Numbered from the stretch's first letter, positions 1-7,184 are shown. The stretch: 15,811 bases of DNA from an uncultured Collinsella sp. (GCA_900550185.1 URRN01000025.1:1-15811), one strand, 5' to 3'. Notes: a model not told the origin generated them from the letters alone. A program made the numbers and translations.

Positions 1-2
1 AG

Positions 3-50
3 ATCGTCACCAAGGTGTGCAAGGGCGTAAACGGCGAGGTCCGCGGATAG
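3..50 (+). CDS. 3' end of an unidentified gene (partial)
   Basis: Reading from position 3 gives 15 codons (IVTKVCKGVNGEVRG) and then TAG at 48-50. The codons resemble those of the neighbouring genes and the stop is followed by non-coding sequence with hairpins, so this is probably the tail of a gene entering from the left. It is too short to assign a family, and a chance open frame cannot be excluded. Confidence 0.4.
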   Translation: MVTKVCKGVNGEVRG

Positions 51-158
51 GGCTTGCGCTGGGGTATGGGTCAGCGGTGGTTGCCGCCGAGTCTTACGTG
101 ACCGCTATGCTCGATATAAGGCACCGTTGAGCCTTCATATATGACACGCGCATTACAT

Positions 159-193
159 AACGGCGTGCTGCTTTGTCGGCAGTGCGCCGTTTT
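159..193 (+). terminator. Probable intrinsic terminator of the upstream gene
   Basis: Positions 159-171 pair with 179-191 over 13 bp, including two G-U wobbles, around a 7-nt loop (172-178). A short T run (190-193) overlaps the end of the stem. The T run is shorter than in a classical terminator. A weaker 5-bp hairpin (AAGGC/GCCTT, 118-135) lies upstream; nothing else is evident in 51-158. Confidence 0.5.
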
Positions 194-201
194 GCTATGA
201 T
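173..201 (+). promoter_or_regulatory. Putative sigma70-type promoter of the nikMN-Q-O operon
   Basis: TTGTCG (173-178) and TATGAT (196-201) are separated by exactly 17 nt. Transcription would start near 208, just before the palindrome at 212-239, so a repressor bound there would block initiation or early elongation. The -35 hexamer sits in the loop of the preceding terminator-like hairpin. The call rests on consensus match and position only. Confidence 0.5.
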
Positions 202-211
202 AGCCCGCGGC

Positions 212-239
212 GTGTTACGAATCTTACAATGCGTAACAC
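212..239 (+). promoter_or_regulatory. Putative NikR operator (28-bp palindrome)
   Basis: Perfect 8-bp arms GTGTTACG (212-219) and CGTAACAC (232-239) flank a 12-nt spacer, 28 bp in all. The E. coli NikR site upstream of nikABCDE is also 28 bp, with arms GTATGACG and CGTCATAC and the same 12-nt spacer. From memory, NikR sites described by comparative genomics in other taxa use the GTGTTAC/GTAACAC form. The site lies at the predicted transcription start of a nickel/cobalt transporter operon, where a repressor site is expected. No nikR gene is visible in the window. Confidence 0.65.
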
Positions 240-296
240 TGACAAGGTGATTTAAGCGGCGTTGCAATTCTGTGCGCCGATAACCGGGAGGCGCCC

Positions 297-1382
297 ATGC
301 ACATTCCAGATAATTATCTGTCCCCGCAGACGGATGCCGTCATGGCAGTGGCAATGGTGCCCGTTTGGGTCCACTGCATCAAAAAGGTGCGTGCCACGCT
401 CGATCGCGAGCACATGGCTTTCCTGGGCATCTGCGCCGCATTTTCCTTCTTGCTCATGATGTTCAACGTGCCGCTGCCCGGCGGCACCACGGGTCACGCC
501 GTCGGCGGCGCGCTCATCGCGCTGCTGCTGGGCCCGGAGGCCGCGGCCATTGCTGTCTCGGTCGCGCTGGCGCTACAGGCACTACTGTTTGGCGACGGCG
601 GCATCCTGTCCTTTGGCGCCAACTGCTTTAACATGGCCTTCGTGCTGCCGTTTGCCGCTGCTATCGTGTTCCGTGCGCTCAACAGCCGTCTGCACGACAA
701 GAGCTGGGGCACCTCGGTTTCGGCCATCGTAAGCGGCTGGGTCGGCCTGTGCCTGGCGGCCCTGTGCGCGGCAATCGAGTTTGGTATTCAGCCGATGCTC
801 TTTACCAACGCTTCGGGCGCGCCGCTGTACTGCCCCTTCCCGTTGTCTATTGCCATTCCTGCCATGATGATCCCGCATATGCTGGTTGCCGGCGTGGTCG
901 AGGGCGTGGCGACGGCTGCGATTTACGGTTTCATTAAGAAGACGGCGCCGAGCGTTATCGTCGGGCCCGAGGCCGTCGATGGCCAGCTTGCTGCCGAGGG
1001 CGCTGCTGCCAAGAAGACCTCGCTGGTCCCCACACTCATCCTGGTTGCCGTGCTTGTCGTGGCCACGCCGCTGGGCCTGCTGGCCACGGGTGACGCCTGG
1101 GGTGAGTGGGACGCCGAGGGCGCCGCGACCGCCGTTCAGGAGGCTGGTGACAACAGTCTGCAGACTTCGGTCGGCCTCGATACCCCGACCTTTGCCGACG
1201 CTCTGCCCACGGGCGATTATCTGCAGGCCTATTCCGAGGAGCAGGGTCTTGGCTTTGCCGGCCAGGCCGCGATGTATATTCTTTCGGGCGTGATTGGCGT
1301 GGCGGTGCTCACCATCGCATTCCGTCTGATTTCGCTGACGGTCAAGGAAAGCGGTGCTCATGGCAATAGCCAAGCTGCCTAG
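297..1382 (+). CDS. nikMN: ECF nickel/cobalt transporter, fused NikM-NikN substrate component
   Basis: This is the membrane substrate-binding (S) component of an energy-coupling-factor importer for Ni2+ or Co2+. The 361-aa protein begins MHIPDNYLSP, the family signature. His2 and His67 (in GGTTGHAVGG) occupy the positions that, with the Met1 amine, coordinate nickel in the structurally characterised NikM2. Residues 1 to about 220 form the CbiM/NikM multi-pass domain. A linker follows, then a membrane segment near 243-262 that leads into ATPLGLLATGDAWGEW, and a last helix near 325-350; this tail is the NikN-like part fused to NikM. The start is fixed by GGGAGG at 286-291, 5 nt before ATG. The gene overlaps nikQ and is followed by nikO. 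The upstream NikR-like palindrome favours nickel, but cobalt cannot be excluded. Confidence 0.9.
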   Translation: MHIPDNYLSPQTDAVMAVAMVPVWVHCIKKVRATLDREHMAFLGICAAFSFLLMMFNVPLPGGTTGHAVGGALIALLLGPEAAAIAVSVALALQALLFGDGGILSFGANCFNMAFVLPFAAAIVFRALNSRLHDKSWGTSVSAIVSGWVGLCLAALCAAIEFGIQPMLFTNASGAPLYCPFPLSIAIPAMMIPHMLVAGVVEGVATAAIYGFIKKTAPSVIVGPEAVDGQLAAEGAAAKKTSLVPTLILVAVLVVATPLGLLATGDAWGEWDAEGAATAVQEAGDNSLQTSVGLDTPTFADALPTGDYLQAYSEEQGLGFAGQAAMYILSGVIGVAVLTIAFRLISLTVKESGAHGNSQAA

Positions 1383-2196
1383 CTGGCTTGCGGCCGAGGA
1401 GCGATACGAGCCCGCGGGGGTTCGGCATCGAGTGATGCAAAAGAATGTCCTGCACCTGGCGAGCCTGCTTGAGCGGGTTCGCCTGGGTGGAGGCGCGCAC
1501 GAGGGCGGGTCGATGGTCGACCGCGCCCTTTCTTGCGTTTCGGCTCCGGTGCGCCTGGTGGGGATGTTCGTTTGCGTCCTGTGCGTGTGTCTGACGCAGA
1601 GCCCGCTGTACCTCATGCTGATGGCGGCTATCGCACTGGTGCTCGTTGCCGTGCGCCCCGTACACGGACTGCGGGCAACCTTTGTGCCGGCGCTTGGCGC
1701 TGCGGGGCTCGCGGTGGTTCTGGCGCTGCCCGCCTTGCTGCTGGACGCTTCTGCCGCGGGCGCCATGCTCAAGATTGCGCTCAAGACCTTCATTAATGTG
1801 TCGCTAGTGCTGGGCGTTTCGTGGACCCTCACGTGGAGCCGCATGTCGGCGTCGCTCAAGATGCTGCATCTACCCGACGAAGTTATCTTTACGTTTGATA
1901 TGGCGCTCAAGCACATCGAGGTGCTGGGTCGCACGGCGCACAATCTGTGCGAATCGGTCATGCTGCGCAGCGTGGGTCGTGCGCCTGCGGGTTTTTCGCG
2001 CACCGACTCGCTGGCGGGTATCATGGGCATGACGTTTATCAAGGCGATGGAATGCAGCCGCGCGATGGACGAGGCTATGCTTTGCCGCGGCTTTGCCGGT
2101 GCGTATCCGGCGCCCGCGCGTGTCGGGTTTGGCTGGCGCGATGCGGTCTATGCGGCCGGCGTGGCGCTGCTGGCAGTGTTGTGCGCCGTGCTGTAG
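1360..2196 (+). CDS. nikQ: ECF transporter transmembrane T component NikQ/CbiQ
   Basis: This is the membrane scaffold that couples the NikM-NikN substrate component to the NikO ATPase. The product is about 278 aa. It starts AIAKLPSWL, as is usual for CbiQ proteins, and has hydrophobic segments near residues 60-125 and again at the C terminus. A CbiQ/EcfT-type coupling region follows, with the SRAMDEAMLCRGF motif near residues 230-242, where the arginine contacts the ATPase in this family. The gene overlaps the end of nikMN by 23 nt, indicating translational coupling. The ATG at 1360 is used here; a GTG at 1354 in the same frame is equally possible, because AAGGA at 1344-1348 could serve either start. 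Family assignment is firm; metal specificity comes from the neighbouring gene and operator. Confidence 0.88.
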   Translation: MAIAKLPSWLAAEERYEPAGVRHRVMQKNVLHLASLLERVRLGGGAHEGGSMVDRALSCVSAPVRLVGMFVCVLCVCLTQSPLYLMLMAAIALVLVAVRPVHGLRATFVPALGAAGLAVVLALPALLLDASAAGAMLKIALKTFINVSLVLGVSWTLTWSRMSASLKMLHLPDEVIFTFDMALKHIEVLGRTAHNLCESVMLRSVGRAPAGFSRTDSLAGIMGMTFIKAMECSRAMDEAMLCRGFAGAYPAPARVGFGWRDAVYAAGVALLAVLCAVL

Positions 2197-2242
2197 ACGC
2201 TGCTGGTTTCGACTGGGGATGCAAATAGGGAAGGGCGACGTT

Positions 2243-3010
2243 TTGACGATCGATATGAATAGTGCGGCGGGCACGAACGGCGCGCGCGCCGAGGCCATGC
2301 CGCTCATCGAGCTGCGCGACGTGGTGTTCTCCTATGCGGGGCATACGGTTGTCGATGGTGTGTCGCTGCAGGTCGATCGTGGTGAACTCGTTGCCCTGCT
2401 CGGTCCCAACGGCTGCGGCAAGACGACGATCATGCGCCTTATCAACGGCCTTGAGCTCGCGGACGCAGGGGCATACCTGTTCGACGGGCATGTGATCGAT
2501 GCGGCGTTTCTAAAGGATTCCGCGGCCGCTCAGCGTTTTCATCAGCGCGTGGGCTTTGTGTTCCAGAATGCCGATGCCCAGCTCTTTTGCGCTACGGTGG
2601 GCGAGGAAGTTGCTTTTGGTCCCGCGCAGATGGGGCTGCCGGCAGACGAGCTCGAGCGCCGCGTGCGCGATGCCATGGAACTGTTCCAGGTTACCGATCT
2701 GGTCGATGCCTCGCCTTATCAGCTTTCGGGCGGGCAAAAGAAGCGTGTTGCGCTGGCTGCCGTCGTGTCGATGAACCCCGATATCCTGGTGCTCGACGAG
2801 CCTACCAATGGACTTGACGAGGACTCTTGCGACATCGTGGTCAACTTCCTGCTGGCCTATGTTGCTGCCGGTAAGACGGTCTTGATGAGTACACATCATC
2901 AGGATTTGGTGCGACGCCTGGGTGCCCGCGCCATCTATATCGATCGATACCACCATGTGGTCGAGGCACCTTCGCCGTCGTATGGAACCGAAAGCGGTGC
3001 TACGGACTAG
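2243..3010 (+). CDS. nikO: ECF transporter ATP-binding protein NikO/CbiO
   Basis: This ABC-type ATPase powers the nickel/cobalt importer on the cytoplasmic side. With the start used here it has 255 aa. All the nucleotide-binding motifs are intact: Walker A GPNGCGKT (about 54-61), Q-loop FVFQNADAQLF (the FQN-D-Q form is typical of CbiO/EcfA), signature LSGGQKKRVALA, Walker B ILVLDEPTNGLD and H-loop STHHQDLV. The frame is open further upstream, but into nikQ. TTG at 2243 has the best ribosome site (AAGGG at 2231-2235, 7 nt away). ATG at 2219, 2255 or 2297 are alternatives, and conserved sequence only begins at about MPLIELRD (2297). It is the third gene of the operon, 46 nt after nikQ. A weak hairpin follows the stop. 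Confidence 0.88.
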   Translation: MTIDMNSAAGTNGARAEAMPLIELRDVVFSYAGHTVVDGVSLQVDRGELVALLGPNGCGKTTIMRLINGLELADAGAYLFDGHVIDAAFLKDSAAAQRFHQRVGFVFQNADAQLFCATVGEEVAFGPAQMGLPADELERRVRDAMELFQVTDLVDASPYQLSGGQKKRVALAAVVSMNPDILVLDEPTNGLDEDSCDIVVNFLLAYVAAGKTVLMSTHHQDLVRRLGARAIYIDRYHHVVEAPSPSYGTESGATD

Positions 3011-3030
3011 TTGCTGCGTAGAGCGTGCGT

Positions 3031-3048
3031 AGCCGCCCGCGCGGCTTT
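3031..3048 (+). terminator. Weak terminator-like hairpin after nikO
   Basis: AGCCGC (3031-3036) pairs with GCGGCT (3041-3046) around a 4-nt loop, followed by only three T residues (3046-3048). It lies 20 nt after the nikO stop. The short stem and T run make this a weak call. A TATAGT sequence at 3059-3064 could be the -10 of the next gene, but I see no convincing -35. Confidence 0.3.
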
Positions 3049-3089
3049 GCCGTGATGGTATAGTTATCCAGGTTTTTATGGGGGTGGCT

Positions 3090-3938
3090 ATGCCAAGCTG
3101 GAACATTCATATCGCTCAGACGGAGCGTTTGCTGGAGCGCACCGGTGCGCTTGCCAATAGCGTGCGCGACCGCAATGCCTTTTTGTTTGGCTGCGTGGTT
3201 CCGGATATCTTCGTGGGCTATATGGTCCCTGGCATCGCCGATCCCATCCCGTACCGCATTACGCACTTTGCCAAGCCTGAGCCCATCCCTAAGCCTCGTG
3301 AGCATGAGTTCTGGGATACCTATGTGGCACCGTTGCTTAATAGTTCGCCCACCGGTGCGCCGGCCGCAGCGACCTCGATTATCGAGGAACGCGAGCGACT
3401 GAACCGCGTGCACTATCCCCAGCGTTACAAGGATGCCGAGCCGGTTGCCGGTCCCGGCACCTGTGAGTTCTCGCTTGCGTCCGAAGATGTGGCGCAGTCG
3501 CTGCTCGATTTAACACTGGGCGTCTGGTCGCATCTGGTGGCCGATACCGTATGGAATACGCGCGTGAATCAGTACCTGGAGGCGCACGGCGGCAAGCCGT
3601 GTGAGGAGTTCCGCATTAAAAAGCAGGGCGATTTTGACTGGTTTGGCAAGACGCTCGGCATTGTTTCCATCCCGCGTGCGACCGATCGCCTGTATACCGC
3701 GGCGACGCGTTTTGGGCAGTATCCCATCCATAAAGAATATGTGCTCAAGACCATCGGCGTTATGCACGAGATTGTACGCGAAAACCCCGGCGAGCCCGAT
3801 CATCCGCCGTATCGCCTGCTAACCGAGGAGTTTTTCGATGCAACGTTTACCGAGGTCATCGAGCTGACCGAGGCAGGATTTGCGGCTCGCGTTGCTGCTT
3901 CTGACGTTCCCGCAGTCCCCCTGATCGCTAGCTGCTAG
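3090..3938 (+). CDS. Zinc-dependent phospholipase C-like protein
   Basis: The 282-aa product begins MPSWNIHI and resembles the zinc-dependent phospholipase C fold family (Zn_dep_PLPC type), an all-helical hydrolase scaffold. Candidate zinc ligands, in the order the family would place them, are His7, Asp39 (in NAFLFGCVVPDI), His59 (in RITHF), and His148 with Asp152 in WSHLVADTVWN, an HxxxD pair. I see no signal peptide or membrane segment, so a cytoplasmic location is likely, unlike the secreted toxins of the family. The substrate is unknown; most bacterial members of this type are uncharacterised. ATG at 3090 is preferred because the family begins with MPxW and a G-rich run (3080-3087) precedes it; ATG at 3078 would add four residues. 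The gene converges on the minus-strand gene that follows and shares a CTAG with its stop codon. Confidence 0.6.
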   Translation: MPSWNIHIAQTERLLERTGALANSVRDRNAFLFGCVVPDIFVGYMVPGIADPIPYRITHFAKPEPIPKPREHEFWDTYVAPLLNSSPTGAPAAATSIIEERERLNRVHYPQRYKDAEPVAGPGTCEFSLASEDVAQSLLDLTLGVWSHLVADTVWNTRVNQYLEAHGGKPCEEFRIKKQGDFDWFGKTLGIVSIPRATDRLYTAATRFGQYPIHKEYVLKTIGVMHEIVRENPGEPDHPPYRLLTEEFFDATFTEVIELTEAGFAARVAASDVPAVPLIASC

Positions 3939-5008
3939 CTGGCCGGCTTGACGGCGAACAGCTCATCCCAATCGACCAATAGCTCCCGCCGCAGGGCATC
4001 TTCGGTGGTGCGTTCCTGATCGGTCTTTGGGATGTAGGGGAGCCCTGCCTTTTTATGGATGAGTTCGGCGATGTTGTTAAAGCTCTTCGTGTCTTTGATT
4101 TGCTCATAGGTTATCTGGATAACGTCATAGCCCATGCTTGTGAGGGCGGTGGTGCGCTCGGCATCGGAGAGACTTGCGGCTTCGCCATCGTGGGCGGAGC
4201 GGCCTTGGCATTCCAAGATGACGCCCATGCTGTCGTTGTTGCTCTCGATGAGGATATCGGCGTAGCAGCAGGTTTTGTCATACAGTGAGCGCGCGGCGTC
4301 GCTGAGTGGGATGCGCACGTTGTTTGCGATGTTGATGCCCATGCCGCCCTCGTTGCGGGGGAGCGAGACAAGCATAGAGGCCTGTACTTCGAAGGGCGAG
4401 GCGGTCTGCCCCGTCATGTGCTCGGCCGCCCAGCGCAGTTGTTTAACGCCGCGCAGGCCTGCAGCCTGCTTGGCGAACGCGGCGATATCCGCCGCGCTGA
4501 GGAGCGGCGGGCGCTTCCACAAATTGGTGTCATTGCCCTTGGTGTCGACAACACGCTCCCAGCAGCAGTTGGGTGGAATGAGCTTAAGCGAAATAGCTTC
4601 ATCAAGTTGTTGTTGCGTTCGCTCGCAGGGCTTAAACACTGCAAAGGAGCCGCACATCTCGTAGCAAGCCATGAGTAGCTGGTTGCGTGAGACCTGCGTA
4701 GCAAGGCTGAGCAGCGTAAACTCGGGCGACGTGACATCAAATCCATGTTCAGTTTGCCTAAACGACCCGGGAGGCGGCTCTTGGGTCAGGAGGTGCGATT
4801 TAAACAGGCTTCGCGACCCGGATTGTGCTCGAGTGAATACAAACCTGTGAAGCGGTGCGTGAAGTAGGTCTTTTACAACTGCATGACTTCCGAGGCCGCA
4901 ACATCTGCGATCCATATTGCCAAGGCTAATGGCGGGGTAAAGCCCTAATACCTGCGGCGGGATACAGTGATAGTAAAAAGCGGATTGACCGCATAGCGTC
5001 AGGTCCAT
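3935..5008 (-). CDS. AbiEi/DUF559-like protein with Vsr-type nuclease fold
   Basis: The 358-aa product of unknown function has two recognisable regions. Residues about 35-125 resemble the AbiEi-type winged-helix region seen in many actinobacterial DUF559 proteins (SHAVVKDLL, then VTSPEFTLLSLATQ). Residues about 203-305 resemble a Vsr/DUF559 PD-(D/E)xK nuclease: SPFEVQASMLVSLP with GG after it, then ADILIE (Asp251), ILECQG (Glu266, Gln268) and DAERTTALTSMGYDVIQIT. The acidic residues of the site are present, but the usual lysine is replaced by Gln268, as in other members with an ExxG pattern, so activity is uncertain. ATG at 5008 is fixed by AGGAGG at 5013-5018 on the minus strand. An in-frame ATG at 5128 has no ribosome site and would run through the inverted repeat. 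No toxin, methylase or restriction partner is adjacent. A defence role is only a possibility. Confidence 0.55.
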   Translation of the reverse strand: MDLTLCGQSAFYYHCIPPQVLGLYPAISLGNMDRRCCGLGSHAVVKDLLHAPLHRFVFTRAQSGSRSLFKSHLLTQEPPPGSFRQTEHGFDVTSPEFTLLSLATQVSRNQLLMACYEMCGSFAVFKPCERTQQQLDEAISLKLIPPNCCWERVVDTKGNDTNLWKRPPLLSAADIAAFAKQAAGLRGVKQLRWAAEHMTGQTASPFEVQASMLVSLPRNEGGMGINIANNVRIPLSDAARSLYDKTCCYADILIESNNDSMGVILECQGRSAHDGEAASLSDAERTTALTSMGYDVIQITYEQIKDTKSFNNIAELIHKKAGLPYIPKTDQERTTEDALRRELLVDWDELFAVKPAS

Positions 5009-5059
5009 GATATCCTCCTGGTCGAAATGTGCTTTTGGACCGTGCGATGCCAGCGTCAA

Positions 5060-5187
5060 TTCGGAAGTATGCGGCAAAATCTGAACCCTGTGAGCAGACC
5101 TGGCTTTTGAGGCCAGTTTATCAGGCATTTTGTTGCGAAAAAACGGGGTGTGCTCGGAGGTCTCAGAATTTGCCGCATACTTCCGAA
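5060..5187. repeat. 128-bp inverted-repeat element upstream of the nuclease-like gene
   Basis: A 25-nt left arm (5060-5084) and right arm (5163-5187) are reverse complements at 24 of 25 positions; both contain TTCGGAAGTATGCGGCAAA. The 78-bp centre has its own hairpin, CTGGC/GCCAG (5100-5116), and the arms may extend inward imperfectly through shared GAGCA-type sequence. It lies 52 bp upstream of the start codon of the minus-strand gene. It could be a dispersed palindromic repeat, a miniature mobile element or a structured leader; copy number cannot be judged from one window. Between its right end and the pyk terminator (5188-5364) I see no feature. Confidence 0.6.
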
Positions 5188-5364
5188 AACGCGGTCGATC
5201 TGGCTCTTGCTAAAACGATTTAGCAGCGTCGGGTAAGGTGTGGTTTCGCCATCGGGCGAACACTTTTAGCGCTTGGGACTTTATTTTTGGGCCTCGAAAG
5301 GTGGATTTCGCGCTTTTGGTAAAGAAATGGGTGCGTGTTTTGCCGTGTGCCGGCATTGACACAG

Positions 5365-5401
5365 AAAAAGGGCCCGGAAGGCGAAGCCTTCCGGGCCCTT
5401 T
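5365..5401 (-). terminator. Strong intrinsic terminator of pyk
   Basis: Read on the minus strand, a 16-bp perfect stem (5386-5401 with 5367-5382) encloses a 3-nt loop. The GC-rich core is followed by a run of five T residues (5369 down to 5365). It lies 28 bp after the pyk stop codon and is a textbook Rho-independent terminator. Confidence 0.9.
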
Positions 5402-5429
5402 GCAATGCAAACATGCTTGCAAGTGCGAC

Positions 5430-6890
5430 TTAACGCACCTGAGCGACGTAAGCGACGTTGGTCGAGGAGACCTTGTCCTCGAGCTGGACGCTCATGCGGG
5501 GATCGCCGGCGGTAGCGACGGTCAAATCGCCAGCCTCGACGTAGCCGAGCTCCTTAGCGGTCTCGATCGCCTTGACGATCGTGCCGTTGACGGTGCCCTG
5601 GGTAATCTCGGCCTGGTGCGGGATAACGCCCCAGTACATAATCATCTGCTGGACGGCCCACTCGTGGCGGGAGAACGCGCAGATCGGCATGTTGGGACGG
5701 AAGTGCGAGATCAGGCGGGCGGTACGACCGGTGGTCGTCGGCACGGTGATGCATTTGGCACCAACGGTGGTGGCCATGTTCACAGCGGACATACCCACAA
5801 CGTTGTTGACAACGCGGGTGCCGTGAGCATCGGCCGGAACCTCGAGCGGAGCGTGGGCCGGGAGGTACTTCTCGGTCTCGAGAGCAATGCTGGCCTGCAT
5901 CTTAACAGCCTCAACCGGGTACTTACCGGCAGCGGACTCGCCAGAGAGCATAACGGCGTCGGTGCCGTCGTAGATGGCGTTAGCAACGTCGGCAACCTCG
6001 GCGCGCGTCGGGCGCGGGTTCTGCTGCATGGAGTCGAGCATCTGCGTAGCGGTGATGACGGGCTTGTAGGCCGCGTTGCACTTGGCGATGATCTCCTTCT
6101 GGATGTGGGGAACGAGCTCGGGCTTGATTTCGATGCCCAGGTCGCCACGGGCGACCATGATGCCGTCGGAAGCCTCGAGGATCTCGTCGAAGTTCTCGAC
6201 GCCCAGGGCGCACTCGATCTTCGGGAAGATCGTCACGTGCTCGCCGCCGTTCTCGCGGCAAAGCTTGCGGATGCCACGGACGGACTCGCCGTCACGGATG
6301 AAGGAAGCGGCGATGTAGTCGATGTTCTCGGTCAGGCCAAAGAGGATGTCCTGACGATCGCGCTCGGTGATAGCGGGCAGCGAGATGTTGACGTTGGGCA
6401 TGTTGACGCCCTTGCGCTCGCCGATCAGGCCGTCATTCTTGACGACGCAGGTCATGTCCTGGCCGTCGACGGACTCGACCTCGAGGGCAACCAGGCCGTC
6501 ATCGATCAGGATGAGGGAGCCCTTCTCGACCTCGGAGGGCAGAGCCAGGTAGTCGAGGGAGATGTGCTCAGCGGTGCCGTGGAAATCCTCGGACGTAGGC
6601 TGAGCGGTGACGACGATCTTATCGCCAGTCTTGACGGCAACCTTCTTGCCGTCGACCAGAAGGCCGGTGCGGACCTCGGGGCCCTTGGTGTCGAGCAGGA
6701 TGCCGACGGGCAGACCGAGCTCCTTGGAAATACGACGGACGCGCTCAATGCGACCGTGGTGCTCGTCGTAGGATCCGTGCGAGAAGTTAAAACGGGCGAC
6801 GTTCATGCCCGCCTTGATCATCTCGCGGATGGTCTCGTCGCTATCGCAGGCGGGACCCATGGTGCATACAATCTTGGTGCGCTTGTACAT
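5430..6890 (-). CDS. pyk: Pyruvate kinase
   Basis: Pyruvate kinase transfers the phosphate of phosphoenolpyruvate to ADP, giving pyruvate and ATP, the last step of glycolysis; it is cytoplasmic and usually tetrameric. The 486-aa protein has the full catalytic set: RTKIVCTMGPA at the N terminus, ARFNFSHG with Arg33, LLDTKGPEVRTG, the B-domain lid (about 72-170), FPKIE with Lys224 and Glu226, MVARGDLG (245-252), ITATQMLDSM, PTRAE and DAVMLSGESAAGKYPVEA. The C-terminal regulatory domain carries TTTGRTAR. There is no extra PEP-utilising domain of the kind found in some Firmicutes enzymes. The start is set by GGAGGT at 6895-6900, 4 nt before ATG. The gene appears monocistronic, with its own promoter and terminator. 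The long plus-strand open frame opposite it is a shadow. Confidence 0.97.
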   Translation of the reverse strand: MYKRTKIVCTMGPACDSDETIREMIKAGMNVARFNFSHGSYDEHHGRIERVRRISKELGLPVGILLDTKGPEVRTGLLVDGKKVAVKTGDKIVVTAQPTSEDFHGTAEHISLDYLALPSEVEKGSLILIDDGLVALEVESVDGQDMTCVVKNDGLIGERKGVNMPNVNISLPAITERDRQDILFGLTENIDYIAASFIRDGESVRGIRKLCRENGGEHVTIFPKIECALGVENFDEILEASDGIMVARGDLGIEIKPELVPHIQKEIIAKCNAAYKPVITATQMLDSMQQNPRPTRAEVADVANAIYDGTDAVMLSGESAAGKYPVEAVKMQASIALETEKYLPAHAPLEVPADAHGTRVVNNVVGMSAVNMATTVGAKCITVPTTTGRTARLISHFRPNMPICAFSRHEWAVQQMIMYWGVIPHQAEITQGTVNGTIVKAIETAKELGYVEAGDLTVATAGDPRMSVQLEDKVSSTNVAYVAQVR

Positions 6891-6953
6891 TCAGACCTCC
6901 ATCTGACATCGTCTTGCGCTGATAGATAAACCATAAGAAATAAAACCGAAATG

Positions 6954-6984
6954 ATTATAACGAAATGCCGACCGAATACCCCAA
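6954..6984 (-). promoter_or_regulatory. Putative pyk promoter
   Basis: On the minus strand a perfect -10 TATAAT lies at 6959-6954, about 64 bp upstream of the pyk ATG. The best -35 is TTGGGG (6984-6979) with a rather long 19-nt spacer, so only the -10 is convincing. The surrounding AT-rich stretch supports a promoter here. Confidence 0.45.
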
Positions 6985-7184
6985 AAAATCGACCGTATGC
7001 CGAAATGGAAGTTCATTTTTTGCGGGAAAAACGGTATATGAATAATTTTTACCAACCACTCCAACCGCTGCTATCTGGGCGATATGTCAGTTTGGCGATG
7101 TGCCGAAGAAAAAACGTTTTACCAATGTTGAGCATCACACGGTCTGCACCGTTGCGTGCGGACCATATTTCCAAACCGATTGTT
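6985..7184. other. AT-rich spacer between divergent pyk and ATPase genes
   Basis: The gap between the two start codons is 442 bp and clearly richer in A and T than its surroundings. Promoter elements lie at each end (6954-6984 and 7185-7214) and a structured leader precedes the ATPase. In the middle 200 bp I see no repeat, RNA gene or supported coding region. A 100-codon open frame (6951-7253) has no ribosome site and crosses both promoters. Confidence 0.5.

Noticed and set aside
51..296. Cobalamin riboswitch upstream of the transporter operon.
   Set aside because: The conserved B12-box pattern is absent and the predicted leader (about 90 nt) is too short; the NikR-like palindrome explains the control better.
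582..2042. A 486-codon minus-strand open frame across nikMN and nikQ.
   Set aside because: It spans two real genes on the other strand, is composed of S, R, T and A without motifs, and has no ribosome site or family resemblance.
2093..2242. Extension of NikO upstream to 2093 inside nikQ.
   Set aside because: The extra residues are an out-of-frame reading of nikQ (many R, C, P, W) and unlike any ABC ATPase N terminus.
5009..5128. N-terminal extension of the minus-strand nuclease-like gene to an ATG at 5128.
   Set aside because: There is no ribosome site at 5128 and the extension would translate one arm of the inverted repeat, whereas ATG 5008 has a perfect AGGAGG.
5238..6929. A 563-codon plus-strand open frame opposite pyk.
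   Set aside because: It is low-complexity (repeated L, D, V, G), runs through the pyk terminator, and is antisense to an intact pyruvate kinase.
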